DNA from: Siphonodentalium dalli
Taxonomy: Eukaryota > Mollusca > Scaphopoda > Gadilida > Siphonodentaliidae
Direction: 5' to 3'
Assembly (NCBI GenBank): GCA_032622095.1
Contig: CP136061.1
Location: 16,740,440 to 16,804,439 of the forward strand
Length of the DNA stretch: 64,000 nt
Shown in pieces: positions 12,170-22,269 of the stretch. A model generated the notes under the pieces. That model was not told the DNA's origin, searched no databases, and saw nothing but the letters and a program-made list of their open reading frames with translations. The position numbers and the translations under genes were made by a program. Every line of letters starts with the position of its first letter. The stretch's first letter is position 1.

Positions 12170-12594
12170 TGACAAGAGATGTAACTATTGCAAAGGGTTA
12201 AATCACTACGAACGCTGTTGTTTTAAGAAGAAAACAAATAAATAAGTTCACGTGGTCACCGATGAAGCTGACATTGATGAACAATTGTCGTTATCTGTTG
12301 ACAGTTCTGATGCAGATTAATGGAACATTGACTTGGTGATTAATGATAAATAAGACTGTTCTGTTCAAAATATATACTGGTGCACAGTGTAATGTTATTC
12401 CCAAGCGAATTCATGACCGGTTGAGCAAGGACAAAAAGTCAAAGGTCAAGCTAGTATCGTATTCTGGACACACAACGAACACTGTTGGAAAAGCTTCCTT
12501 GCTGTATTCGTACAAAGACAGAAATCATGTCTCAGATTTTCAAGTTGTCGATGGTGATGTAATGCCAGTTCTTTGACTGGAAACTTCATTAGAA
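12170..12594 (+). pseudogene. gypsy zinc knuckle and protease remnant
   Basis: At 12180-12224 the frame CNYCKGLNHYERCC fits the retroviral zinc knuckle C-x2-C-x4-H-x4-C. Downstream, 12343-12576 encodes a protease-like segment with YTGAQCNVIP where active elements have DTGA; the catalytic aspartate codon has become tyrosine. The frame runs into the TTAA insertion site at 12595 and resumes at 13463. Confidence 0.8.
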
Positions 12595-12753
12595 TTAACC
12601 CTTTACCCAACAGAACGGCCCTGTGCCAATGCATTCTCTTATATATGCGAGTCGACCATAGGTCGCCTCGCATATATAAGAGAATGCATTGGCACAGGGC
12701 ATAACTGTAACTATCACTATGTGGTCAAGGAGTCGGTTCCAATGATATCCATA

Positions 12754-13386
12754 TAATAATATAAATAAATTTAGTTTAAAGCCGTAAATCCTCATAGAGC
12801 TCTTAGGCTTTACATCAATACATATATAATGATGATTAGAACATAGTAAGAAATATCAATTATGTACAATGAGCTGCTCATCTGGCTACCATCAGTGGAT
12901 CGGATGATACACACGTTGAAACAGATGCGTTTTAAGTTTAGATGTGAACATTTTGAGCGACTGGAGTGCCCTCAAGTGAGCAGGCAATTTATTCCAGAGA
13001 AATGGTGAAGCCACGGAAAAGGCCCGGTCACCAGCTGTTACGAGGTCACCCGGTACAAACACAAGGCTGTGAGAACTTTCAGACCGCAGAGGCCGCGGAG
13101 GAACATATCGAGAAATCAAGTCTGCCAAGTATGATGGGGCCTCGCTATTCAGACACTTGTGCGTTAATTTCAAAATTTTGAATTCAATCCGTTCCCTCGG
13201 AGGTAACCAGTGGAGCTCGCGCAATAATGGCGTGACGTGATCATATTTACGGCTCATAAAAATAACTCGTGATGCAGATTTCTGCACATTTTCGATTTTA
13301 TCCAAGATAGACTGGTTGCAGCCGTACAACAGAGAATTACAGTAGTCCAGACGACTTGTAACGAAGGCATGTACTAGCTGTTTTGT
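12754..13386 (-). mobile_element. 5'-truncated non-LTR retrotransposon fragment
   Basis: Compared with the sister MITE at 28196-28660, this block is extra sequence between GATATCCATAT and CTATTGAGAC. On the minus strand it carries the end of an L2/CR1-like reverse transcriptase and a short AT-rich 3' tail at 12754-12800. It therefore entered the MITE after the MITE entered the gypsy element, or was already in the mobilised copy. Confidence 0.85.
12892..13380 (-). pseudogene. C-terminal part of L2/CR1-like reverse transcriptase
   Basis: An uninterrupted minus-strand frame begins at the truncation, passes TSRLDYCNSLLYG, LHWLPPRERIEFKILKLTHK and FSVASPFLWNKLP, and ends FQRVYHPIH. These are the conserved thumb and C-terminal blocks of Jockey-superfamily (L2/CR1-like) reverse transcriptases. 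The catalytic FADD part is absent. Lack of internal stops over about 160 codons suggests a fairly recent insertion. Confidence 0.85.
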
Positions 13387-13557
13387 GGTTCTATTGAGAC
13401 AGACCGAAGATATTTTAGGCTGTTGAAGCTTTATTTGGCAGGTTTGTTGGGTAAAGGGTTAATGCTGGTACAGAGGACGTATGTGATCAATGATTCTAAA
13501 CAGAATAACATTATTGACGAATTTCAGGTTGTGTATCGAGGACTTGGGACAATTGAA

Positions 13558-14064
13558 GGGGAACCCCAGGTAGGAAACACCAGGGTACACCTGGGTGAAT
13601 AACACCAAGGTACACCTGGGTGGGAAACACCCAGGTAGGAAACACCAGGGTACACCTGGGTGAATAACACCAAGGTAACCTGGGTGGGAAACACCCAGGT
13701 AGGAAACACCAGGGTACACCTGGGTGAATAACACCAAGGTAACCTGGGTGGGAAACACCCAGGTAGGAAACACCAGGGTACACCTGGGTGAATAACACCA
13801 TGGTACACCTGGGTGGGGAAACACCCAGGTAGGAAACACCAGGGTAGACCTGGGTGGGAAACACCCAGGTAGGGTACACCTGGGTGTGGTCACCTGGGTA
13901 ATTACACCCAGGTTTATCCATACCAGGGTTTTTATCCAGTTTCAGGTGGGTAAATCATGGTAAAACCCAGGTTTCGCGGGGTCTTAATGGTTGGTGGATG
14001 TCTTGGTAGATAGATTTTTACCTGGGTTTCGGCCCAAAAAACCTGGGTGGATTTACCCAGGTAC
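13558..14064. repeat. CCCAGGT/ACCTGGG palindromic minisatellite
   Basis: Units of about 64-65 bp combine GGTAGGAAACACC, AGGGTACACCTGGGTG and AATAACACCAAGG, repeated about five times, then looser alternation of CCCAGGT and ACCTGGGT up to 14060. It interrupts gypsy pol between the protease-RT linker (GLGQLKG) and the first RT block (HHIHIDKSV). Long P/G/V/F-rich minus-strand frames here are repeat translations. Confidence 0.9.
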
Positions 14065-14065
14065 A

Positions 14066-14640
14066 TTTTTATATGGGACACCACATACATATTGACAAAT
14101 CAGTCCGATCGGTTATTCATCCACCGAGACGTGTACCTCATAAACTGAAAGGGAGACTGAAACATGAATTACATACAATGGAAGAAGCTGGTGTAATAAC
14201 AAAAGTTCATGAACCGACAGAATGGGTCTGTTCGATGGTGATTGTTGAAAAACCAAATAAAAGTCTAGGATATGCCTAGATCCGAACTTGAACACATCGA
14301 TTCAGAGTGAACATTTACAGATACCGACAGTGGAGGAGTTAACGGGAATGATGGCTGGTGCAAAATACTGGAGTCTCCTGGATGCAAGCAAGCCATGCAT
14401 TTTGGCAGTTGAAATTAGATCACGAAAGTTCCATGTTGTGTACCTTCAACTCACCTTTCGGAAGGTACAGGTACTTAAGATTACCGTATGGGGTAAAAGA
14501 TGCGACAGAGAAATTTCAGAAAAGTATTTCCCAGTTGCTGGATGGAATTCCTGGAGTGACCTACTACGTAGACGACATATGTGTGTACGAGTCCACCAAA
14601 TTGCAACATGGTCAAAGGCAATCTCTACCAGAGCGCACCA
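14066..14640 (+). pseudogene. gypsy reverse transcriptase domain, frameshifted
   Basis: RT block 1 reads HPPRRVPHKLKGRLKHEL, then EEAGVITK and VIVEKPNKSL. A frameshift near 14270 precedes NTSIQSEHLQIPTVEELTG and AKYWSLLDAS. A second frameshift near 14390 precedes FWQLKLD, FNSPFGRYRYLRLPYGVKDA and the catalytic-site motif YYVDDI at about 14562-14580. Coding stops near 14640, and the thumb and RNase H are missing. Confidence 0.9.
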
Positions 14641-16106
14641 GTCATGCTTCCTTTCTGACTCTGTAACCGGCTGGGTACTAGTCCGTGTTTCTATATTTAG
14701 AATTGGATTTTCCAGCAAAAATGGCGAAACCCGATCGCTCCAAAGTCAAATTTTCTATGTGCTTTGAGAACAATTCCCACTACTAAACATAATGACAGAA
14801 TGGAAAATCAGAGCGGTAGTTTTGTTGATGATTTTCGCAAGATACAAATCAAAATTGCATCAAATTAGAACTCTTGTGTTTTGACTTGCCGTTCGAGTTG
14901 TGACAATGTCGTACATGTGCGTTTATACTTTTGGGGTGATAAAATAATCGGAGAACCGTATCACACTGTTTCAAAATATAGTTCTTCGGTTTTAGTGAAA
15001 CTTTTCAAACATAAGATCCCAAATTTATACAAATTTTGTCCTATATTTTGTGTGCTTAACAAAGGCAGCATGTTGCTCTGTTCGCTTAGTATATATTTTA
15101 ATATCGCGGAAGTCCACTAAATGTGGGTGAAATGTCGCCGGTAGCAGCGGTCTTACCGAGTCATCAAGGGAGGTAATCCCTGCCGGTAGCAGCGGTATTA
15201 CCGAGTAGGTTTTATGCTGTTGGGGACCAAAGTTAGTTAAATTTGGGGATGAGTGTCAAAATATTGTAAGTAAAAAAATATTTTTTTTGCAGGTTTGTAA
15301 GTGGGTCCCCGAAAATTCTAGATGCAAAAAACGGCATACCTTCTGCTAAACCTTTACTATCCGGTCGCCCCCTCCCCCGATTATTTTGGTACGTTTTGAC
15401 AGTTTACAAATTAGTAACATGTCCCGTCTAATGACGTACCTGAATAGAATAGCTTTAGAATCGGGGATTTGATAAAAATCGTTCTTCCGCTAAAATTATG
15501 ACTGGCCCCAATTTGCGAATTTGAAGAACCAAGTCGTCCACCTATTAAAGATGGATAACTCTACCCTGGCATGAATTTGGATTGTGAATATGTTATCTCA
15601 CTTCGTCGACAGAATTGGGCAATCCACTTGCGTTGAACAAAAAGTTGATAAATAACAGGTTTTGTGCAATTTCCCTGCGACAAAAATAGGGAGAAATGGC
15701 ACATTTTATGAGATGACATCTCCCAAGTCGACCTCTAGTCGTACACAACCAATCATTGCATGTGGTATTCATATAAACTTGTAATATAAATTTGATCTCA
15801 TGGTTTTGTGTATATTGTACATTATTATATGGCCATCTAACATTAGATATAAATTTGATTACAAATATCTTCCAGTTAAATTTGATCCCAAATATCGTTT
15901 GTTGGTATATTGCATTGTTGTTATTGCACCCTACATGTGTATATATTGCATGTTATTTAATATTTACTGTTTTATCAAATAAAGATAATGAATAAAGTTC
16001 ATCCTAGTTATCATGTAATCCCAGCATGCTAAACAACACGGTACCACCATCTGGTATTCCCTTTACACGTCAGGATTACCATTAATAACATGGTACCATT
16101 GTGATG
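14641..16106. other. no gene recognised; one short duplication
   Basis: GCCGGTAGCAGCGGT followed by TTACCGAGT occurs twice (15132-15165 and 15183-15210). A SATT-like A/T-rich block spans about 15780-16000. No exon with splice signals was recognised. Confidence 0.4.
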
Positions 16107-18173
16107 ACAAGAGGTGGCATCAGAGATGCTGTGTCTCGTTTTCGGTGGCTTACCGCCGGTGGCTACCGCCAATTGGTGTGCATCAGTATCGGTAGACTAA
16201 TTAATAGGTAAAATCGAAAAATGACTAATTAAGGGCCATAACTCCATCAAATTTTATCGGGCCAGGCTGGTTTTCGAACTCGTCCAGGATATTATTGGAA
16301 GACACTTATATACCAAATTTTAGTTGAATCGGATGACGTTTGTTGAAGTTATCGCGCTAACGAGCTCAAAATTCGTACAAAATGACTACTTAAGGACCAT
16401 AACTCTATCAAATTTTATCGGACCGGGCCCGTTTTCTAACTCGTCCGAGGTATTCTTGGGAGACACCTATATATCAAAATTTCAATCAAATAGGATGATG
16501 TTTGTTAAATTATCGCGCTAACGAGCTGAAAATTTGTGAAAAAATGACTAATTAAGGGCCATAACTCTATCAAATTTTATCGGACCTGGCCGGTTTTCGA
16601 ACTCGACCGAGATATTCTTGGGAGACACCTATATACCAAATTTCAATTAAATCGGATAACGTTTGTTGAAGTTATCGCGCTAACGAGCTGAAAATTCGTG
16701 AAAAATGACTAATTAAGGGCCATAACTCTATAAAATTTTATCGGACCAGGCCGGTTTTCGAACTCATTCGAGATATTCTTGGGAGACACCTATATACCAA
16801 ATTTAAATCAAATCGGATAACGTTTGTTGAAGTTATCGCGCTAACGAGCTGAAAATTCGTGAAAAATGACTAATTAAGGGCCATAACTCTATCAAATTTT
16901 ATCGGACCAGGCCGGTTTTCAAACTCGTCCGAGATATTCTTGGGAGACACATATATACCAAATTTAAATCAAATCGGATAACGTTTGTTGAAGTTATCGC
17001 GCTAACGAGCTGAAAATTCCTGAAAAATGACTAATTAAGGGCCATAACTCTATCAAATTTTATCGGACCAGGCCGGTTTTCGAACTCATCCTAGATATTC
17101 TTGGGAGACACCTATATACCAAATTTCAATCAAATCGGATAACGTTTGTTGAAGTTATCGCGCTAACGAGCTGAAAATTCGTGAAAAATGACTAATTAAG
17201 GGCCATAACTCTATCAAATTTTATCGGACCAGGCCGGTTTTCGAACTCGTCCGAGATATTCTTGGGAGACACCTATATACCAAATTTAAATCAAATCGGA
17301 TAACGTTTGTTGAAGTTATCGCGCTAACGAGCTGAAAATTCCTGAAAAATGACTAATTAAGGGCCATAACTCTATCAAATTTTATCGGACCAGGCCGGTT
17401 TTCGAACTCATCCTAGATATTCTTGGGAGACACCTATATACCAAATTTCAATCAAATCGGATAACGTTTGTTGAAGTTATCGCGCTAACGAGCTGAAAAT
17501 TCGTGAAAAATGACTAATTAAGGGCCATAACTCTATCAAATTTTATCGGACCAGGCCGGTTTTCGAACTCGTCCGAGATATTCTTGGGAGACACCTATAT
17601 ACCAAATTTAAATCAAATCGGATAACGTTTGTTGAAGTTATCGCGCTAACGAGCTGAAAATTCGTGAAAAATGACTAATTAAGGGCCATAACTCTATCAA
17701 ATTTTATCGGACCAGGCCGGTTTTCGAACTCATCCTAGATATTCTTGGGAGACACCTATATACCAAATTTCAATCAAATCGGATAACGTTTGTTGAAGTT
17801 ATCGCGCTAACGAGCTGAAAATTCGTGAAAAATGACTAATTAAGGGCCATAACTCTATCAAATTTTATCGGACCAGGCCGGTTTTCGAACTCGTCCGAGA
17901 TATTCTTGGGAGACACCTATATCCCAAATTTCAATCGAATCAGATAACGTTTGTTGAAGTTGTCGCGCTAACGAGCCTAAAATCAGTGAAAAATGGCAAA
18001 GGGCCATAACTCTGTAATAAATGTGCGGAGGAACCCGATTTTTTGTCTGCATCTTACGTGCATGGATATGTACTCACACCCCAATAAACGGTTGAGTTAT
18101 AAGCAAAACACGCCGTCCGCCGCCCGCCCCTCATCAAACTATAAGTCGAGTTTTGAAAAAAAACTCAACTAAA
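16107..18173 (+). mobile_element. rolling-circle-like element, eleven 161-bp core repeats
   Basis: Starts ACAAGAGGTGGCATCAGAGA. The core begins GACTAATTAAGGGCCATAAC and recurs at a constant 161-bp spacing (about 16225 to 17836, eleven units), then a diverged last unit. A right flank ends with the stem AGTCGAGTTTT/AAAACTCAACT followed by A. The copy at 38243-39054 has the same two ends but only three cores. No target duplication is visible. A terminal hairpin, a tandem core and lack of duplication fit Helentron-derived non-autonomous elements (inference). Confidence 0.8.
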
Positions 18174-18194
18174 AAATCCCACCACTGGATCTGA

Positions 18195-18300
18195 GCGTAA
18201 AGGCTGGGGTCCCAGAGGGTGAATTTAGACAGTGGGACTAGCATCACTAAATTTACCCTCTAGAGACCTCATTCTACTTAGGCGTCATATTCTCGGGAGA
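18195..18300. repeat. palindromic repeat, GAGGTCCCCAGAGGG family
   Basis: CTGGGGTCCCAGAGGGTGAA, then a loop, then CACTAAATTTACCCTCTAGA and GACCTCATTCTAC form long inverted arms. One of at least eight copies in the window. Confidence 0.75.
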
Positions 18301-18559
18301 CTGGAATGTATCTTTATTAGCAAGAGCATTAGTTTCTGTCATTTTTAGTTTAGTTTCTCTATATCCTCTATTCACCATCTAGGAACTTAAATATAATTCT
18401 GGTCTCCCATAGCAGATGAGGCCATGCAGAATGTCCTAATATTTCCCCAAAAGTAGAACAAAAACATGCAATTTAAAAAAAACAAGCAGTCACAAACGAC
18501 GGTATCCCCCGCTGAAATTTGCAGTTGGGGAAGTGCATTCTCAATAATGTTTGCGTTCT

Positions 18560-19165
18560 CAGTATGTGCTAAACAAGAGGTGGGATTTTGTAAAAAAGCC
18601 TGGCTTGCGAACTCGTCCATTTGCACCAAAAATAATAAACAAAGTCCAATAACTCTGCTGAAAATATCTGGCCGGACCTGGTTTGCGAACTCGTTCAAGA
18701 TACTGGTCATGTGAACTCATGACATATACCAAAAATCTTTGAAATCCGTTGATATTTGTGGAAATGAGCCCTGTGACGTCGTCCATTTGCACCCAAAAAA
18801 AAATAAACAAAGTCCAATAAGTCCGCTTTAAATATACGGCCAGACCTGGTTTGTGACCTCGTTCTAGATACTCATCAAGTGAACTCATATACCAAATATC
18901 TTTGAAATCCGTTGAGATTTGTGGAAATGAGCCCTGTGACGTCGTCTATTTGCTATTTGGTAAATTCGACAAAAATAATAAGTCCAATAACTCCGGTAAA
19001 AATATCTGGCCAGACCTGGCTTGCGAACTCATTCTAGGTAATGGTCAGGTGGACTCATGTACCACAAATCTTTGAAATCCGTTTACATTCAAGTTATGAC
19101 TCTTACAATTCGGGACGAACAGAACCCATTACTATATCCCCCGCAAATTTTAAATTTGGCGGGAG
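18560..19165. repeat. degenerate tandem repeats related to GGGCCATAACTC cores
   Basis: Three to four copies of roughly 155 bp share AAAATAATAAACAAAGTCCAA, TCTGGCCAGACCTGG, GCGAACTCGTTC, CTCATATACCAAA, CTTTGAAATCCGTTGA and GAGCCCTGTGACGTCGTC. The order (ACTC, GACCTGG, CGAACTCG, TATACCAAA, AATCCG) parallels the 161-bp core at 16225, suggesting a shared ancestor. Confidence 0.7.
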
Positions 19166-19296
19166 ATAAAAAAAAGTTCATCCTAAATACTATTTAGAAA
19201 ATGAAATTATCAGAACATTTTCTAATTATAAATGGTGTGAAATTTCCAAATTATGACCAAAGTTGAGAGTGAGACATGCATCTGCAGCCTAATACC

Positions 19297-19465
19297 TGCC
19301 TGCCTGATCCTACTCAGGGATCTATACCGAACCTACTCAGGGATCTATACCGAACCTACTCAGGGATCTATACCGAACCTACTCAGGGATCTATACCGTC
19401 TAATTGATATCTACTCAGGGATCTATACCGTCTATTGATACCTACTCAGGGATCTATACCGTCTA
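19297..19465. repeat. 23-bp minisatellite, first block
   Basis: About six units of ACTCAGGGATCTATACCGAA with variant spacers (TCTAATTGAT, TCTATTGATAC). The same unit forms a larger array from 19576, about 110 bp away. Confidence 0.95.
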
Positions 19466-19575
19466 TTGATACCTAAAACAATGGAGAAGAATCCCGCTCA
19501 TACAATATTTTGAAGGAATACTATTACAGGGTTGCATCCGTTATAATAAGGGTGGTGTCATGTAATACCTGCCTG

Positions 19576-20097
19576 CCTGAACCTACTCAGGGATCTATAC
19601 CGAACCTACTCAGGGATCTATACCGAACCTACTCAGGGATCTATACCGAACCTACTCAGGGATCTATACCGAACCTACTCAGGGATCTATACCGAACCTA
19701 CTCAGGGATCTATACCGAACCTACTCAGGGATCTATACCGAACCTACTCAGGGATCTATACCGAACCTACTCAGGGATCTATACCGAACCTATTCAGGGA
19801 TCTATACCGAACCTATTCAGGGATCTATACCGAACCTACTCAGGGATCTATACCGAACCTATTCAGGGATCTATACCGAACCTACTCAGGGATCTATACC
19901 GAACCTATTCAGGGATCTATACCGAACCTACTCAGGGATCTATACCGAACCTACTCAGGGATCTATACCGAACCTATTCAGGGATCTATACCGAACCTAC
20001 TCAGGGATCTATACCGAACCTACTCAGGGATCTATACCGAACCTATTCAGGGATCTATACCAAACCTACTCAGGGATCTATACCGAACCTAGTCAGG
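19576..20097. repeat. 23-bp minisatellite, main block of about 22 units
   Basis: Unit CCTACTCAGGGATCTATACC plus GAA, nearly identical throughout with C/T variation at one position (CTACTC or CTATTC). Because 23 is not a multiple of 3, all three frames are traversed, and the 196-codon open frame at 19510-20100 is a repeat translation with a 23-residue period, not a gene. Confidence 0.97.
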
Positions 20098-20251
20098 TGA
20101 CGATGTAACATATGTGAAGTTATTATACACAATTCTGTTTGTCCTCTGATGTCATATTGTTGTGTATTTCATTCCAACTTCGATGATAATATGGGCACAG
20201 AACAAAACAAAGTTTACCTGCAATAAATAACTTTAATATATATCTATAAAC

Positions 20252-20291
20252 AAGAGCACCGCCAGCATGGCATAATACAACTGTCCGCTGC
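20252..20291 (+). repeat. ACAAGAG-type element start
   Basis: ACAAGAGCACCGCCAGCATG followed by GCATAATAC matches the start at 31989 (ACAAGAGCACTGCGAGGCAT). The element is cut at 20292 by a TTAA MITE, so only the 5' end is recognisable. Confidence 0.5.
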
Positions 20292-20784
20292 TTAAAGGCC
20301 CACTTAATTGTCGAATGACCATATTACATTATGCACAACATATCCCATATTATATACCATATGGAAGAGGAAACAAAAATATATATATTCCACCAGAATA
20401 CGGAACGGCTGTGGCCTTGGAGTGTCCACCAAGTGATAGAGATTCTCAGATTCATTCCAAGACTCCCCCTTGTCAATCCAGAATGCATAAGAATTCAAAC
20501 TAAGAGATAGAGTTATTCCCGTTCCATTGAGAATAATAGACTTTATAGTACAGTCTGGATCAAACTTAATCACAGAACACACCTCAGTACCTTGACAAAA
20601 ACAATGTTCCAAGTTTATTCGACTGAATCAGTTGATAATACAATATTTTGGAGCTTCCTCTTTGAAATGGAATATAATATGGAATATAATGTATATAATG
20701 TGATCTGGAGGGGGGGTGTGTATATAATATGGAATATGTTGTATATATGTGATCGGGGGGTTCGAAAATTAAATGGGCCTTTAA
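20292..20784 (+). mobile_element. TTAA-flanked MITE with AGGCCCA ends
   Basis: TTAA flanks on both sides, with inverted ends AGGCCCACTTAATTGTCGAA and TTCGAAAATTAAATGGGCCT. The interior of about 450 bp is non-coding and is shared, inverted, with 8385-9043. TTAA duplication suggests piggyBac-type mobilisation (inferred). The terminal sequence differs from the CCCTTT-type MITEs in this window. Confidence 0.8.
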
Positions 20785-20877
20785 GACTCGTACATATATA
20801 AATATTACAATTTCACATTTTGATTAGTTTTTTTGTCATCCTCGACAGTGAAGGGACATATGAGCTTCAAGCCACAA

Positions 20878-21118
20878 ATTAACACTTTCATTAGGTACAT
20901 GATGTGAGTTACACTGGTGCAGCATTAAAGATCATGTGCCAGTGCATTCTCTTATATATGCGAGTCTCCCATTGGAAGCCTTGCATATATAAGAGAATGC
21001 ACTAGCTTACAATGTCAAGGTAAATATTATATTCTCTTATATATATAAGGCTCCCTATGGGAGACTCGCATATATAAGAGAATGCATTGGCACAGGGTCT
21101 TTAAGGAAGGTGGGTCAT
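20878..21118. mobile_element. CCCTTTCAT-type MITE, imperfect copy with two hairpins
   Basis: Starts TTAACACTTTCATTAGG and contains GCTGGTGCAGCATTAAAGA-like sequence and the hairpins 20938-21006 and 21028-21092. The right terminal repeat is not preserved; instead a second left-like end (TTTAACCCTTTCATAAAGGG then GAGCTGGTGCAGC) begins near 21118. The intact relative is 32031-32298. Confidence 0.65.
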
Positions 21119-21189
21119 TTAACCCTTTCATAAAGGGATCTGAGCTGGTGCAGCATTCAAGATATTGTGCCATGCATTCCCATTTTGTA

Positions 21190-21830
21190 ATGGTGGGACA
21201 TCATGGGTGGAGTAACTCCTTTCTTATTTCTAACTGACTCTTAATATCCTATCCGTCACTTCCGTACAGTCCTCGGGTATCACATTAATCACCGGACTTC
21301 CAGCCGCCCCGCCGCTGCTCATCCCGGAGGTCATGAGTTTAGTAACTCCTTTCTAACTGACTCCTCAGTTAATATGCTATCCGATACTTCCGTACAGTCC
21401 TCGGGTATCACATTCATCACCGGACTTCCAGCTGCCCCGTCGCTGCTCATCCGGGAGGTCATGAGTTTAGTAATTCCTTTCTAACTGACTCCTCAGTTAA
21501 TATGCTATCCGATACTTCCATACAGTCCTCGGGTATCACATTAATCACCGGACTTCCAGCCGCCCCGTCGCTGCTCATCCGGGAGGTCATGAGTTTAGTA
21601 ACTCTTTTCTAACTGACTCCTCAGTTAATATGCTATCCGATACTTCCGTACAGTCTTCGGGTATCACATTCATCACCGGACTTCCAGCCGCCCCGTCGCT
21701 GCTCATCCGGGAGGTCATGAGTTCAGTAACTCCTTTCTAACTGACACCTCAGTTAATATGCTGTCCAATACTTCAGTACAGTCCTCAAGAATCACATTTA
21801 TCACCGGTCTTCCTGCCGCCACGTCGCTGC
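21190..21830 (-). repeat. 128-bp tandem array derived from ZNF277 last exon
   Basis: The landmark GCTGCTCAT occurs at 21314, 21442, 21570, 21698 and 21826, and as GCTGCTT at 21954, always exactly 128 bp apart. On the minus strand each unit is a copy of the last ZNF277 coding exon from the SSDGA codons through the stop. Since 128 is 42 codons plus 2 bases, downstream units are out of frame after the stop at 21831-21833. The array therefore lies in the 3' UTR or just beyond it. Confidence 0.95.
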
Positions 21831-22029
21831 TCATCCGGGAGGTAACGAGTTCAGTAACTCCTTTCTAACTGACTCCTCCGTTAATATGCTGTCCAATACT
21901 GCCGTACAGTCCTCGGGTATCACATTTATCACCGGACTTCCAGTCGCCCCGTCGCTGCTTGTTTCCTCATCGGGACTATCCTCTAACTGACACAACAGAT
22001 TATCATTCTCGTATGTTGGGAAGAAATAC
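21831..22029 (-). CDS. ZNF277: ZNF277 last coding exon
   Basis: The acceptor TTTTAATATTCAG precedes the exon. Its first base G completes the codon split by the previous exon (CA|G, Gln). It encodes YFFPTYENDNLLCQLEDSPD, then an acidic/serine stretch, and ends VRKELLNSLPPG before TGA at 21831-21833. FPTYEND.LL is the conserved C-terminal signature of ZNF277. The 3' two thirds of the exon (from SSDGA) is the seed of the 128-bp array running downstream. Confidence 0.93.
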
Positions 22030-22196
22030 CTGAATATTAAAACATAATAAACTTAAATGTATTCCCCCATTCGGTTATAGAAGTATACATTGGAATGGTC
22101 TATTATTCAAATGTAGGGGTGTTCTGGAAAAACCAGACGGCAGACATATGAAAAGATAATACAAGCAGAAAGCTTCCTATTGATTGGATGGAAATG

Positions 22197-22254
22197 TTCA
22201 GATAATAAGTTCAACAAATGACATATGGTACATTTGCTTAACTTATTATCTGAA
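22197..22254. repeat. near-perfect hairpin, TTCAGATAATAAGTT arms
   Basis: TTCAGATAATAAGTT and AACTTATTATCTGAA flank an inner CAAATG/CATTTG pair. A half copy (TTCAGATAATCAGTTTAACA) occurs at 26356 next to the MITE at 26382. Confidence 0.8.
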
Positions 22255-22269
22255 TAAGTGGTGACTTAT

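Larger units (their letters stand above)
12595..13462. mobile_element. piggyBac-like MITE inserted in gypsy pol
   Basis: The left boundary is TTAA then CCCTTTACCCAACAGAAC; the right boundary is GTTGGGTAAAGGG then TTAA. Removing the element with one TTAA restores a continuous gypsy frame across GAATTAATGCTGG. TTAA duplication and a CCCT-type end are hallmarks of piggyBac. It carries one 69-nt hairpin (12625-12693) and is interrupted by a non-LTR fragment (12754-13386). The uninterrupted relative is at 28196-28660. Confidence 0.9.
11461..14640 (+). mobile_element. decayed Ty3/gypsy retrotransposon body
   Basis: Gag, CCHC zinc knuckle, aspartic protease and reverse transcriptase occur in gypsy order after the LTR. 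All are broken by frameshifts and stops, and two foreign segments interrupt it: 12595-13462 inside the protease-RT linker and 13558-14064 just before RT. RNase H, integrase and 3' LTR are not seen, so the right part is deleted. Confidence 0.9.

Noticed and set aside
13459-13921. Overlapping minus-strand frames of 94-144 codons rich in V, F, P, G, Y
   Set aside because: All are translations of the CCCAGGT minisatellite in different frames.
19510-20100. 196-codon open reading frame with a 23-residue repeat
   Set aside because: It is a translation of the 23-bp minisatellite; any frame would be open, and there is no codon bias or flanking gene structure.
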